From Acidobacteriota bacterium (lineage in GTDB: Bacteria; Acidobacteriota; Blastocatellia; Pyrinomonadales; Pyrinomonadaceae): DNA of 15,477 bases. The position numbers were made by a program, and so were the translations under genes. Below are positions 1 to 7,138 of the stretch, piece after piece. Position 1 is the first letter of the stretch. Every line of letters begins with the position of its first letter. The notes beneath the pieces were generated by a model that was not told the DNA's origin, ran no database searches, and saw nothing but the letters and a program-made list of their open reading frames with translations. The stretch covers positions 1 through 15,477 of the forward strand of contig JACCYR010000439.1 of NCBI GenBank assembly GCA_013696385.1. Direction: 5' to 3'.

Positions 1-155
1 CAGTTAGCGAAGAATTCACCCGCGTTGTTTTGGAAATTCCGGTTCGCCCGCGATTTCCTTTATCGCCGCTGCCTGAGCCTTTGGGCGGAGACATCGGACA
101 TTCTCTTAAACATCCGTCCGGCTTTTGGGCTTTGCCAATCGCCTGCACGGGATGA
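1..155 (+). CDS. C-terminal end of an unidentified protein (5' truncated)
   Basis: Only about 50 residues are present, read in the frame that starts at base 3 and ends with TGA at 153-155. The fragment begins VSEEFTRVVLEIPVRPRFP, is Pro-rich in the middle, and ends in GFWALPIACTG. No motif lets me name the family. I chose this frame because its stop overlaps the ATG of the next gene in an ATGA arrangement (152-155), typical of translationally coupled genes, and because its codon use (GAA, CGC, CCG, GCC) resembles the neighbours. A second open frame (from base 1) also runs through here but gives less protein-like, Trp/Cys/Phe-rich sequence. The missing upstream part should identify the role and may explain the decarboxylase operon. 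Confidence 0.55.
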   Translation, partial: VSEEFTRVVLEIPVRPRFPLSPLPEPLGGDIGHSLKHPSGFWALPIACTG

Positions 156-1345
156 ATTCTAACGGACACAACGGAAATGGAAGCGGCAAAGCGGTTAAAA
201 ACAATTTATCGAATCTGCCTGCGTCATTTGTCGAAGACATCTCCAATGTTGATTTCAAACAAGTTCAAACACCTTCTTTTTTGTTTCTTGAAAAAACGGC
301 TTTCAAACTTTTCGAGCGTGCCGCACGTCTGGCAAGAAATATAAGTACGGATGAGATACAAGTAATTAATGCTTACAGTATGAAAACCAATCCAGACGTG
401 CGACTTGTTCAATTGGCGCACGAAGCCGGATTTTTAGCCGAAGCAATTAGTCCGCTCGAAGTTAATAAAGCACTCGAAGTCGGATTCACGCCTGAACAGG
501 TGATTTTGAACGGACCGGGAAAATGGTGGCACAAAGAATATCTGCCAAAAGAGCCGATGCACGCTGTTTTTTGCGATTCGGTTGCCGACCTCAAGCGAGT
601 TGTTGCCGCAATGGAAATGGGCGAACTCAAAACGAAAATTGCCGGTGTTCGTCTGCGAACCCCCAACATTCCTTCGCGGTTCGGTATTCCGATAGACACG
701 CCCGAGGTTTTCAAAACTCTTATTGAATCAATCGGAATGTTGCCGCGCGATAATCAATTCGGCGTTCATTTTCATATGGCGAGCAGTAATGTCGGAGTCG
801 AGCAGTGGTGGCATCTTTTTGAATCAATCCTGCGTTGGTGCATTTCAATCGAAGCATTGTCAGGACACATTATTGAAGTTTTAGACGTTGGCGGCGGTTG
901 GTTTCCCGACGATTGGAATGAAGATTCCGATGTGCGTTTTGCAAGGGCGGTTTCGAGAGTTCAGGAATTTCTGCCGCACGTCAAACAAATCGTTTCCGAG
1001 CCGGGTAAGGCTCTCGCCCAACCTTCAATGGCACTGGCAATGCGGATTCTGGAAATTCAGGATTTTCCCGGTATTGCAACCGATGTTGTCGTTGACGGCT
1101 CGATTGCCGAACTGCCGATGTATTTTTTTTATCCGCATCGGATTCTTCATCAAAACGCGCAAACAGGCGTATGGAAATCTTTAGGGCGCGGGAAAGCGCA
1201 TCTTTTGGGCAGACTTTGTATGGAACACGACGTTGTTGCCTCAAATGTCGGATTACCGGAGGACGCAAAACCCGACGACCTTCTCGTTTTCTGTGATGCG
1301 GGTGCTTACGATAGGAGTATGAGTTATGTCTTTGGACGCGGTTAA
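152..1345 (+). CDS. Fold-type III PLP-dependent decarboxylase (diaminopimelate/ornithine decarboxylase superfamily)
   Basis: Predicted cytosolic PLP enzyme that decarboxylates a basic or diamino acid; the substrate is not deducible. From ATG 152 it has 397 residues, usual for the family. After an Asn/Gly-rich leader of about 20 residues comes the alanine-racemase-like barrel: AYSMKTNP carries the PLP lysine (K78), RFGI is at 176-179, HFH at 207-209, and the glycine loop VGGGW at 246-250 and SEPGK at 282-286 bind the cofactor phosphate. The C-terminal beta domain has LCMEHD (C356, D360), matching the catalytic Cys-x-x-x-Asp of ornithine/diaminopimelate decarboxylases, and GAYDRSM with the PLP-contacting Tyr (Y386). 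ATG 152 is preferred over a start at 125 because it overlaps the upstream stop as ATGA and the conserved part starts later. The end overlaps the next gene by 20 bases. Carboxynorspermidine, diaminopimelate, ornithine or arginine decarboxylase are all possible. Confidence 0.85.
   Translation: MNSNGHNGNGSGKAVKNNLSNLPASFVEDISNVDFKQVQTPSFLFLEKTAFKLFERAARLARNISTDEIQVINAYSMKTNPDVRLVQLAHEAGFLAEAISPLEVNKALEVGFTPEQVILNGPGKWWHKEYLPKEPMHAVFCDSVADLKRVVAAMEMGELKTKIAGVRLRTPNIPSRFGIPIDTPEVFKTLIESIGMLPRDNQFGVHFHMASSNVGVEQWWHLFESILRWCISIEALSGHIIEVLDVGGGWFPDDWNEDSDVRFARAVSRVQEFLPHVKQIVSEPGKALAQPSMALAMRILEIQDFPGIATDVVVDGSIAELPMYFFYPHRILHQNAQTGVWKSLGRGKAHLLGRLCMEHDVVASNVGLPEDAKPDDLLVFCDAGAYDRSMSYVFGRG
1313..1317 (+). 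promoter_or_regulatory. Shine-Dalgarno AGGAG for the transglutaminase-like gene
   Basis: AGGAG lies eight bases before ATG 1326 and inside the end of the decarboxylase gene. An ATG at 1319 is too close to this site and is in the decarboxylase frame, so 1326 is the start it supports. Confidence 0.6.
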
Positions 1346-1994
1346 AAACACAAATAACTTTGATAATAATGATTTCGGCGCGGCTACGGTTGCGAAATCC
1401 GTATTCAGTAAATGGCAGGATTTTCCGATTTCCAAAATATCGCATCACGGAACGATGTGCTGCGAAATTGCGCGTGAATGGTTATCGGCGATGGATTTTT
1501 CGGAACTGAATGGCGCAAGCGTTTTGACCGGACCGCGCTGGATTCGGCAAAAATATAATTGGGGACCAACCATCTGGCAAATTCACTGGTGCGAAGTAGT
1601 GCGGCAGCAAGCCCTCGATTGCGGAGCGCAAGCAGCGTTGGCACAAGAGATTTTTTCCGTGCGCGGAGTCCAAAGTTTTCAGGTTCAATTTGTTCAACAA
1701 TATTCAAAAGAAGCGACTGACCAATGGGCAAACAGATGGAACGGTGAGGAAACTTCGGTTCATTGGATTGACGGCAATTTAATCTATCACGAAGGTTGCG
1801 CCGTTGCCGTTCACGACAACGAAATTAAACTTTGGGATGCAAGCGCGGGTTGGTGGATAAATCCGAAACAGTTTGATGGCTATGGAAGTTTGCTTGCCGT
1901 TCGTCTGTTCGTTTCGCCGAATGACACAACTACTTTTAATTGGAGAAACCACCGGATTATTGCTAACGAATGGCAGAAAATTGAAGAAATGTAG
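1326..1994 (+). CDS. Transglutaminase-like / papain-fold protein of unknown role
   Basis: A 222-residue protein that I cannot place in a named family. It shows a plausible transglutaminase-like Cys-His-Asp triad: C99 in ALDCGAQAALAQEIF (start of a helix), H155 in YHEGCAVAVHD and D171 in KLWDASAGWW. The Cys-to-His spacing is 56 and His-to-Asp 16, with the strand-turn-strand context normal for that fold. Trp is abundant (WHW, WW) and there is no signal peptide, so it is probably cytosolic. The start is ATG 1326, with AGGAG at 1313-1317 eight bases upstream, lying inside the decarboxylase gene. The 20-base overlap implies coupled expression. By inference it could hydrolyse or transfer an amide or peptide bond on the same metabolite or carrier that the decarboxylase handles. 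The triad assignment is from pattern only. Confidence 0.6.
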   Translation: MSLDAVKNTNNFDNNDFGAATVAKSVFSKWQDFPISKISHHGTMCCEIAREWLSAMDFSELNGASVLTGPRWIRQKYNWGPTIWQIHWCEVVRQQALDCGAQAALAQEIFSVRGVQSFQVQFVQQYSKEATDQWANRWNGEETSVHWIDGNLIYHEGCAVAVHDNEIKLWDASAGWWINPKQFDGYGSLLAVRLFVSPNDTTTFNWRNHRIIANEWQKIEEM

Positions 1995-2020
1995 TTAAAT
2001 TTTTTACTGGAAGAAACAAG

Positions 2021-2254
2021 ATGGATATGGAAAATATCGTAGATGACCAAGGCACAACGCAAGAGCAGGCGCAGAAAATGTTAGAAGATTTTTGTAACAA
2101 AGGTTTTAACGGTGAGATTGGCAAAGCCGCTCTCGTACTCGGCAGACCAACCGAAGAAATCAAAAATTTTCTTGGTGGCGAAGAAACCATTGACGACGAC
2201 TTAGCAATGAAAATTCGAGGTATCGCACAAGAACGCGGCATTGATATTGAGTAA
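2021..2254 (+). CDS. Small 77-residue hypothetical protein with helix-turn-helix-like C-terminal half
   Basis: An acidic small protein, the last gene of the 5' operon. GGAAG at 2009-2013 is seven bases before ATG 2021, and the gene starts 26 bases after the preceding stop. Residues 1-30 (with TTQEQAQKMLEDFC) look helical. Residues 33-75 read IGKAALVLGRPTEEIKNFLG followed by GEETIDDDLAMKIRGIAQERG, which matches the spacing of a Cro/XRE-type or similar helix-turn-helix: helix, glycine turn, helix, loop, helix. There are few basic residues in the would-be recognition helix, so DNA binding is doubtful; a protein-interaction domain or peptide carrier/scaffold is equally possible. It has a single Cys (C25). 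A GG at 52-53 resembles a leader-processing site but is followed by conserved-looking helical sequence, so a precursor-peptide role is speculative. Confidence 0.65.
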   Translation: MDMENIVDDQGTTQEQAQKMLEDFCNKGFNGEIGKAALVLGRPTEEIKNFLGGEETIDDDLAMKIRGIAQERGIDIE

Positions 2255-2316
2255 AAGTCTTAAAATTATATTTACTTTTGTCCGGCAAAAGGTTGTATTT
2301 TTATCAAAAACAAAAC

Positions 2317-2331
2317 GTGAAATCAGTTCAC
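2317..2331 (-). terminator. Weak candidate terminator downstream of mtgA
   Basis: On the minus strand, GTGAA-CTGAT-TTCAC forms a five-pair stem with a five-base loop, followed at once by GTTTTGTTTTTG. It lies 10 bases after the mtgA stop in the 87-base gap between convergent gene ends. The stem is short and the T-run interrupted, so termination efficiency is uncertain. Confidence 0.35.
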
Positions 2332-2341
2332 AGACAAAAAT

Positions 2342-3103
2342 CTAATAGGCTAACTTGATGTGATTCATCCCGCGCAGAATTACTTTCTGCCTTCGGACGA
2401 CGCGCTTCGGATTTTTCTTCGGATTAAAAACATTAAGCGGCGAAGGAATCATCGCCGCAAGATAGGCTGCTTCCGGCGGTGTCAGATTTGATGCGGATTT
2501 TTTCAAGTAATAACGCGAGGCGGCTTCCGCGCCGTAAACGCCGTCGCCCCATTCAATAACATTCAGATAAAGTTCTAAAATGCGTTTTTTCGAGAGTTTA
2601 CGCTCAAGAAAATACGTGATAATCGCTTCGCGCCCTTTTCGCAGGAAATTACGGTCTTCTGATAAATAAAGGTTTTTGGCAAGCTGCTGAGAAACGGTTG
2701 ACGCGCCGCGCTTAAAACTCGGCATCGGCGGAATCCAGTCGTTCGGATCATAATCGCCTTCTTGTTTGGCTTCCTTTTCAGCTTCCTTTTGCGCTTCGTC
2801 CCAAGCGTTCTGAATCGCGTCCCAATCAAATCCATGATGCTCGAAAAAATGCGAGTCTTCACCCGCCAGAACAGCCCGCTGCAAGTGCGGCGAGATTTGC
2901 TCGATCGGCATCCAGATCATATATTTGCGTGGCTCTCTGCCTTCGGCGACGGCTTCCGCAATACGGTATTGAATCAATGAACTCGTCGTTGGATTTTCGG
3001 TACGGAGTTTTGAAATGTTCGGAAACATCAGAACTTCAAAGCCGAGCCAAGCGATGACTGCGCCGACCAAGATAAAGAATAAAACTTTTGTCCAATACCA
3101 CAT
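2342..3103 (-). CDS. mtgA: Monofunctional biosynthetic peptidoglycan transglycosylase
   Basis: Family 51 glycosyltransferase that polymerises lipid II into glycan strands at the outer face of the inner membrane. With ATG at 3103 it has 253 residues: a membrane anchor right after the start (WTKVLFFILVGAVIAWLGF), then motif 1 LAGEDSHFFEHHGFD with catalytic E82, motif 2 GASTVSQQLAKNLYLS at 133-148, and motif 3 with RKGREA and the KRILELYLN helix. There is no transpeptidase domain, so it is MtgA rather than a class A PBP. Between motifs 1 and 2 is a highly charged insertion of roughly 18 residues relative to E. coli MtgA (around EAQKEAEKEAKQEGDYD). A TTG at 3157 would extend the frame, but that extension runs through a heptad repeat array (3108-3135), so I prefer ATG 3103. 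It is the last gene of the minus-strand cluster. Confidence 0.88.
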   Translation of the reverse strand: MWYWTKVLFFILVGAVIAWLGFEVLMFPNISKLRTENPTTSSLIQYRIAEAVAEGREPRKYMIWMPIEQISPHLQRAVLAGEDSHFFEHHGFDWDAIQNAWDEAQKEAEKEAKQEGDYDPNDWIPPMPSFKRGASTVSQQLAKNLYLSEDRNFLRKGREAIITYFLERKLSKKRILELYLNVIEWGDGVYGAEAASRYYLKKSASNLTPPEAAYLAAMIPSPLNVFNPKKNPKRVVRRQKVILRGMNHIKLAY

Positions 3104-3107
3104 TTTA

Positions 3108-3135
3108 ATTTCGGATTTTAGATTGCGGATTGCTG
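3108..3135. repeat. Degenerate heptad repeat, four ATTNNNN units
   Basis: Four consecutive 7-base units read on the plus strand: ATTTCGG, ATTTTAG, ATTGCGG, ATTGCTG. The array lies immediately upstream of the preferred mtgA start and resembles the other heptad arrays in the window (9381-9401, 9467-9494, 12026-12043, 12124-12138). Confidence 0.5.
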
Positions 3136-3190
3136 CGATAATAATTTTTTCCGACAAGAACTTTCGTCTGTAATTTAATCGATTATTTTC

Positions 3191-4009
3191 TTATTTTTGC
3201 TTTTGTGTATTACTGTTTATCTTTGGTTTTTCCTTAACAATTTTATTGACTCCGTAATCTACTCGTTTTTTTCCGGCTTCGGCTTTTTCCAGCAGTTCTG
3301 CGGCTTGCAGGTTTGATTCATCAAGTTTTACAGCCTTTTTTAATGCACTGACGGCTTCGTCATAGTGGGCAAGTTTTATCAGAATCGCGCCGAGGTCGGT
3401 TTGATACTGGCTGTCTTCGGGTTTGAGTTTAACGGCTTGGCGTAAGGCTTTTTCCGCTTCCTTATCCTGGTTTAACTTGTTGTAAGAAAGTCCGAGATTA
3501 TAATGTGCCGCGTCATCCTTCGGATTTTTTGCCACAATCTTTTTATAAACTTTGACCGCGTTTTCAAACGCTATGTCCGATTTACTTAATTTCGGCACAT
3601 TCTTTTTGCCTTTTTTGGTCGGAGTCGGGGTCGGCGTTTCGTCGGGATTTTCCGCCGCTTCCGGTTCATTTTCGAGAAGTGAATAAGTAATGCCGAGTTT
3701 GAAATAGGCTTCGGCTAAATCGGGATTTAATTTGATGGCTTGTTTGTAAGCGTCAACCGCTTTTTCGTTCTCGTTGGCATCAAAAAATTTGTTGCCTTCC
3801 GCCAGAGCCGTGTCTGCATCTGGATAATCCGGAAGCGGAGTTTCTATCGCTTTGATGTTGGCATCTACTGCTTGGTCAGCTTCTGCCGTCGGCGCGGGCG
3901 TTATTGATAAATCCGCTTGATTGGCATTTATTTCTGCCGTGTTATCGCTGCAATTTAACTGCAAAAACACGAGCGCAGTTAAAAATATACTGATAAAAAC
4001 TTTTTCCAT
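3191..4009 (-). CDS. TPR-repeat protein with N-terminal export signal, possible lipoprotein
   Basis: A 272-residue protein. It begins with a hydrophobic signal (MEKVFISIFLTALVFLQLNC) and has Cys at 20. The Cys suggests lipidation, although LQLNC is a poor lipobox (Gln at -3, Asn at -1). A Thr/Pro/Ala-rich linker leads to tetratricopeptide units: about 65-105 (ALAEGNKFFDANENEKAVDA), about 146-180, about 168-200 (AAHYNLGLSYNKLNQDKEAE) and 202-235. A low-complexity insert (ETPTPTPTKKGKK, 124-136) interrupts the first and second units, and the tail is Lys-rich. TPR proteins are scaffolds, and the exact partner cannot be seen. Co-location with a thioredoxin and mtgA suggests an envelope role. It starts 24 bases after the HIT gene and ends 87 bases before mtgA, consistent with one transcript. 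Confidence 0.75.
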   Translation of the reverse strand: MEKVFISIFLTALVFLQLNCSDNTAEINANQADLSITPAPTAEADQAVDANIKAIETPLPDYPDADTALAEGNKFFDANENEKAVDAYKQAIKLNPDLAEAYFKLGITYSLLENEPEAAENPDETPTPTPTKKGKKNVPKLSKSDIAFENAVKVYKKIVAKNPKDDAAHYNLGLSYNKLNQDKEAEKALRQAVKLKPEDSQYQTDLGAILIKLAHYDEAVSALKKAVKLDESNLQAAELLEKAEAGKKRVDYGVNKIVKEKPKINSNTQKQK

Positions 4010-4033
4010 ACTACATTTTCTAAAAATAAATTT

Positions 4034-4390
4034 TTAGCCCGGCGGAAAGACAAACGGGCGACCGCCGAGCAAATGAACGTGCAGATGAAAAACAGTTTGT
4101 CCGCCGTTTTCATTGGTGTTAATAACTACCCGATAACCGTCTTCGGCAAAACCTTGCTCGCGGGCAATTTCGGCGCAGGTCAAAAGCAGATGTCCGAGTA
4201 TTTCCTTGTGCTTTTCGTCCGCTTTATCCAAAGACGCAAAATGCTTGCGCGGAATAACGAGAATATGCGATGGAGCTTGCGGGCTGGTGTCGTTGAAAGC
4301 CGCGCAGACTTCATCTTGATAAACAAATTCAGAAGGAATTTCACCCGCGATTATTCTGCAAAAAATGCAGTTGGCTTGTTCGGAACTCAT
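4034..4390 (-). CDS. HIT-family (Hint-like) nucleotide hydrolase
   Basis: A 118-residue histidine-triad protein of the HINT/PKCI branch, which hydrolyses phosphoramidate or adenylated nucleotides (for example AMP-lysine) in the cytosol. It opens with NCIFCRIIAGEIPSEFVY, the CxxC and strand typical of the family, has the substrate-site SHILVIPRKH, and ends with the catalytic triad HLHVHLLGGR (HxHxH). The length matches the family exactly. ATG 4390 is only six bases after the stop of the thioredoxin gene, and GGAG near 4404-4407 inside that gene may serve as a distant ribosome site. The operon partners give no hint of a specific substrate. Confidence 0.92.
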   Translation of the reverse strand: MSSEQANCIFCRIIAGEIPSEFVYQDEVCAAFNDTSPQAPSHILVIPRKHFASLDKADEKHKEILGHLLLTCAEIAREQGFAEDGYRVVINTNENGGQTVFHLHVHLLGGRPFVFPPG

Positions 4391-4396
4391 TCGATT

Positions 4397-5821
4397 TTAT
4401 TTCTCCGCCAAAAGTTTAATAATCATTTCCTTAATTTCTTCTTCACGACTGGCACTCGCTCCCGTTTCGACGTAGCGGACAACACCTTTGCGGTCAATCA
4501 CAACCGTCGTCGGAATGTTGGTTGCGCCGTAAATGATTTGATTCGTATTATCATTAGTAACAACAAAATCATATGGCAGCCGCTGCGCTTTTCTAAAGCG
4601 TTGGAGAAACTCTTTTTCGGTTGCATTATCAACCCGGAAACCTTCGGCTTCGCCAAAATAGCGCGTAACGCCGAGAATTTCCAAGCCGTCTTCTTGAAAT
4701 GTCTGATGCCATTCAATCAGCGACGGGAAAGCGTCCAGACATGGACGGCACCACGTCGCCCAAAAATCGAGCAGAACGACTTTACCGCGCAGACTTGCCA
4801 GAGTTTGCGGTTGTCCGGGAAACCAACTGTCAATATTGGTGAACTCCGGCGCGGTTTCGCTGAGCAATCTGTATTGTTTTTCACGCTTTTTCAAACGCCG
4901 CACGACATCTTCTTGCAAAGCCTTAACCGTAAAATCTTTAGTCGCCTGCGCCAGCGCACTCGAATACAACTGCAATGCCAGCGGTTTGCGGTTGGTTTCA
5001 ATCAAATACTCAATATTTTCGTTGACAGCATAATAATAAAGATTACTTGATTCAAATAAAACCGCCGCCTGCAGCAAATCCTTGAGCGCATTTTCCGCTT
5101 CGGTCTGCTTTCCGTTTGCCTTGTAAATATCAAAAACGGTCATTCCCGCATCAAGCAGTTGGTCAAGTGCTTTGGCGCGGGAAGAAGAATCCTTAAAAAC
5201 CGTCTTGGTGGCGCGAAAGGCTTCTTCAGCGTGCGGCGCGGCTTTCGCAAAATTGTTTTCCGCCTGATAACTTTTCGCCAATTCACTTTCGATTTTAGCG
5301 CGTTCACTCAATTTCACTGGCTCGATTTTCAGATATTCAGCCAGAATTTTTTCGGCTTCATCAAAATTTTTGCGCCGTGCCGCAATAACCACGTTGATTG
5401 AACGAGCCGTCTGCGCTTTTTGGATTTCGGGATTATCGGCGGCGAGAAATTTTTGAAACGCTTCGGCGGCATTGTCAGTGTTTTCCGCCAGCCAGTTGAG
5501 CATTCCGAGATAATAAAAATCTTCGCCCGCGATATTTTGGCGCGTCGAAACGATTGCAGCATATTTCGCCGCAAGTTGTTTTTGTTCCAGAACGGTTTGC
5601 TTGTAAAGACTATCGCTAAACGGAACTTTCTGGCGTTCAAAGTCGGCAAATTTGTTTTTGGCGTAGATGTTTGCTTCATCAAACATTTGTTTAGCGGTTA
5701 GTTCGTTTGTCGCCATCGTCGCCGTATTTGTCGACGGCGCGTTTGGATTAACCCGCCGCGATTGTGCGAAACCATTAATTGATAAAGATAAAAAAAGCAG
5801 AGATATAAATAATTTACGCAT
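4397..5821 (-). CDS. Exported TlpA/ResA-like thioredoxin with long helical N-terminal region
   Basis: A 474-residue protein exported by an N-terminal signal peptide (MRKLFISLLFLSLSINGFAQ, cleavage expected near residue 19-20). Residues about 40-320 are helix-rich, TPR-like repeats (for example NFDEAEKILAEYLKIEP, NFAKAAPHAEEAF). Residues about 325-474 are a redoxin/TlpA domain with KVVLLDFWATWCRPCLDAFP, the redox pair C358/C361, and the cis-Pro loop NIPTTVVID (P437). This fold normally reduces or isomerises disulfides of envelope proteins, or delivers electrons for cytochrome c maturation. The repeat region probably selects partners. Large TlpA-type proteins of this layout are common in Bacteroidota and Acidobacteriota. 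No membrane anchor besides the signal is seen. It lies 49 bases after thiO and six bases before the HIT gene. Confidence 0.85.
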   Translation of the reverse strand: MRKLFISLLFLSLSINGFAQSRRVNPNAPSTNTATMATNELTAKQMFDEANIYAKNKFADFERQKVPFSDSLYKQTVLEQKQLAAKYAAIVSTRQNIAGEDFYYLGMLNWLAENTDNAAEAFQKFLAADNPEIQKAQTARSINVVIAARRKNFDEAEKILAEYLKIEPVKLSERAKIESELAKSYQAENNFAKAAPHAEEAFRATKTVFKDSSSRAKALDQLLDAGMTVFDIYKANGKQTEAENALKDLLQAAVLFESSNLYYYAVNENIEYLIETNRKPLALQLYSSALAQATKDFTVKALQEDVVRRLKKREKQYRLLSETAPEFTNIDSWFPGQPQTLASLRGKVVLLDFWATWCRPCLDAFPSLIEWHQTFQEDGLEILGVTRYFGEAEGFRVDNATEKEFLQRFRKAQRLPYDFVVTNDNTNQIIYGATNIPTTVVIDRKGVVRYVETGASASREEEIKEMIIKLLAEK

Positions 5822-5870
5822 TGTTTTAAAGATAAAATTTTCTTAAAATTGTAAAACCGTTGTTCTAATT

Positions 5871-7016
5871 TCAAACCGATTTTGCCGCATTAAAACGGCG
5901 CGGGCTGAAAACTTCTAAATACTTCGAGTCTGAATTTCCAACAATTTTATCAGCCATAATTTCCGCCGTCAGCGGCGCGAGCAAAATTCCGTTGCGAAAA
6001 TGCGCCGTGGCAACAAAAAGATTTTCAACTTCGGGAAAATCGCCCAAAACAGGCAAGCCATCCATCGCAAATGGGCGCAAACCCGCCCATTTTTCACTGA
6101 TTTCCAAATCTACAAGACCCGGCGCGATTTCCAAAGCATTTCCCAGCAAGAAATCAATTCCGCCTGCCGTCACGCCTTTGTCAAAACCGGCATCTTCAAC
6201 CGTCGCGCCCACCAGAATTCTGCCGTCAAAACGCGGAACAAGATAACCTCGCGGGCTGTAAATGACGCGAAAAAACAGGCGTTTGGCGGTTTGAAAACTC
6301 AGCATCTGCCCGCGAATCGGTTTAATTTGAACAAAGACCGGAGCATTTTCGCCAAATTTGATGAGTGAAGTCCACGCGCCCGTTGTCAAAATTACTTTTT
6401 CGCCGAAAATTTTCCCCGTTGCGGTTTCTGCGCCGATGACCTTTCCGTTTTCCTTCAGCAAATTTTTTACTTCGGCGTTTTTAATAATTTGCACTTGATT
6501 TAATTCGGCAAACTTTTGCAAAGCTGTCAGCAATCTGCGGTTTTCGACCTGCCAGTCTTTCGGAAAAAACAGAGCTTCGCGCACTTCGGGCGAAACGAAA
6601 GGCTCGGCTTTCCGCACGTCTGCGGCGGTTAAACGCTCAACCTTTAAGCTCGCTTTTTTCTGCCATTCGAAGCGTCGGCAAATTTCCGCCGAATCATTTA
6701 CCGTGAAAGCCAGATAAAGCGTCCCGCTTTGGTCGAGTTTAATATCAATATTCGTTTCGGTAAACAACTCGTTTGCAAAATCCGGATACAAATCGCGGCT
6801 TTCACGGCAAAAATAAAAAAAATCATCGGCATTATCGGTTTCGGCTTGCGGAGCTAACATTCCGGCGGCGGCATTTGAGGCTTCCATTCCGCACGCCTGA
6901 TTTTTTTCGAGAATCGTTACGCGCTTTATGCCTTTGCGCCGCAGATGCCGCGCCAATGCCAAGCCGATCACGCCGCCGCCGATAATTAAAACATCTGTTG
7001 CTTTTGAAAAATTCAT
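5871..7016 (-). CDS. thiO: Glycine oxidase ThiO (FAD-dependent DAAO family)
   Basis: A 381-residue flavoenzyme that oxidises glycine to iminoglycine/glyoxylate, the route to the thiazole of thiamin in aerobes. The N-terminus holds the FAD Rossmann motif DVLIIGGGVIGLALARHL, then the family signature GMEASNAAAGMLAPQ. The C-terminus has GLRPFAMDGLPVLGD and ATAHFRNGILLAPLTAEIMA, both strongly ThiO-like. I use ATG 7016 rather than the upstream ATG at 7100 because the Rossmann strand begins six residues after 7016 and the extra 28 residues are unconserved-looking and cross a promoter-like TATAAT. AGGCG lies about ten bases upstream. No other thiamin gene is visible nearby, so a wider D-amino acid/sarcosine oxidase role cannot be excluded. 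Confidence 0.85.
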   Translation of the reverse strand: MNFSKATDVLIIGGGVIGLALARHLRRKGIKRVTILEKNQACGMEASNAAAGMLAPQAETDNADDFFYFCRESRDLYPDFANELFTETNIDIKLDQSGTLYLAFTVNDSAEICRRFEWQKKASLKVERLTAADVRKAEPFVSPEVREALFFPKDWQVENRRLLTALQKFAELNQVQIIKNAEVKNLLKENGKVIGAETATGKIFGEKVILTTGAWTSLIKFGENAPVFVQIKPIRGQMLSFQTAKRLFFRVIYSPRGYLVPRFDGRILVGATVEDAGFDKGVTAGGIDFLLGNALEIAPGLVDLEISEKWAGLRPFAMDGLPVLGDFPEVENLFVATAHFRNGILLAPLTAEIMADKIVGNSDSKYLEVFSPRRFNAAKSV

Positions 7017-7061
7017 TAAAACATTTCGCCTATTGTTCGCTGCCAATACAATAAATTTTAC

Positions 7062-7067
7062 ATTATA
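7062..7067 (-). promoter_or_regulatory. Candidate -10 element (TATAAT) for thiO
   Basis: A perfect TATAAT on the minus strand, 45 bases before the thiO ATG at 7016. The -35 region at 16-18 bases spacing is poor, so this rests on the -10 box and its place in the divergent gap 7017-7138. Confidence 0.4.
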
Positions 7068-7103
7068 AGATAACGAACAACTAACTCGAAATCCGCACAA
7101 AAT

Positions 7104-7133
7104 TTAACATCTTCAAAACAATTATGTGATAAT
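7104..7133 (+). promoter_or_regulatory. Candidate promoter TTAACA-N18-GATAAT, possibly giving a leaderless mRNA
   Basis: TTAACA (7104-7109, five of six to the -35 consensus) and GATAAT (7128-7133, five of six to the -10) are 18 bases apart. The GTG start of the DUF1990 gene is only five bases after the -10 box, so transcription would begin at or next to the start codon. No Shine-Dalgarno sequence fits in between. Confidence 0.45.
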
Positions 7134-7138
7134 CAATT

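Noticed and set aside
981..1448. A 155-residue open frame on the minus strand
   Set aside because: Antisense to the end of the decarboxylase and the start of the next gene; Arg-rich shadow with no recognisable motif.
2021..2254. 77-residue protein as a double-glycine RiPP precursor
   Set aside because: The GG at residues 52-53 is followed by an apparently folded helical segment rather than a Cys-, Ser- or Thr-rich core, and no modification or transport enzyme is next to it. Kept only as a remote option.
2255..2278. Terminator for the 5' operon from AAAAGT...ACTTTT
   Set aside because: Only six A/T-rich pairs with a long A/T loop and no following T-run.
3104..3157. TTG start at 3157 extending mtgA by 18 residues
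   Set aside because: The extension is encoded by a heptad repeat array and has only a weak GAAAG upstream. ATG 3103 places the membrane anchor at the N-terminus as usual.
4073..5050. A 325-residue open frame on the plus strand
   Set aside because: It lies wholly antisense to the HIT and thioredoxin genes, which have complete family motifs. It crosses the boundary between them, and its Phe/Arg/Asn-rich sequence shows no domain.
7017..7100. ATG at 7100 extending thiO by 28 residues
   Set aside because: The extra residues have no family match and cover a TATAAT box; the FAD motif begins right after ATG 7016.
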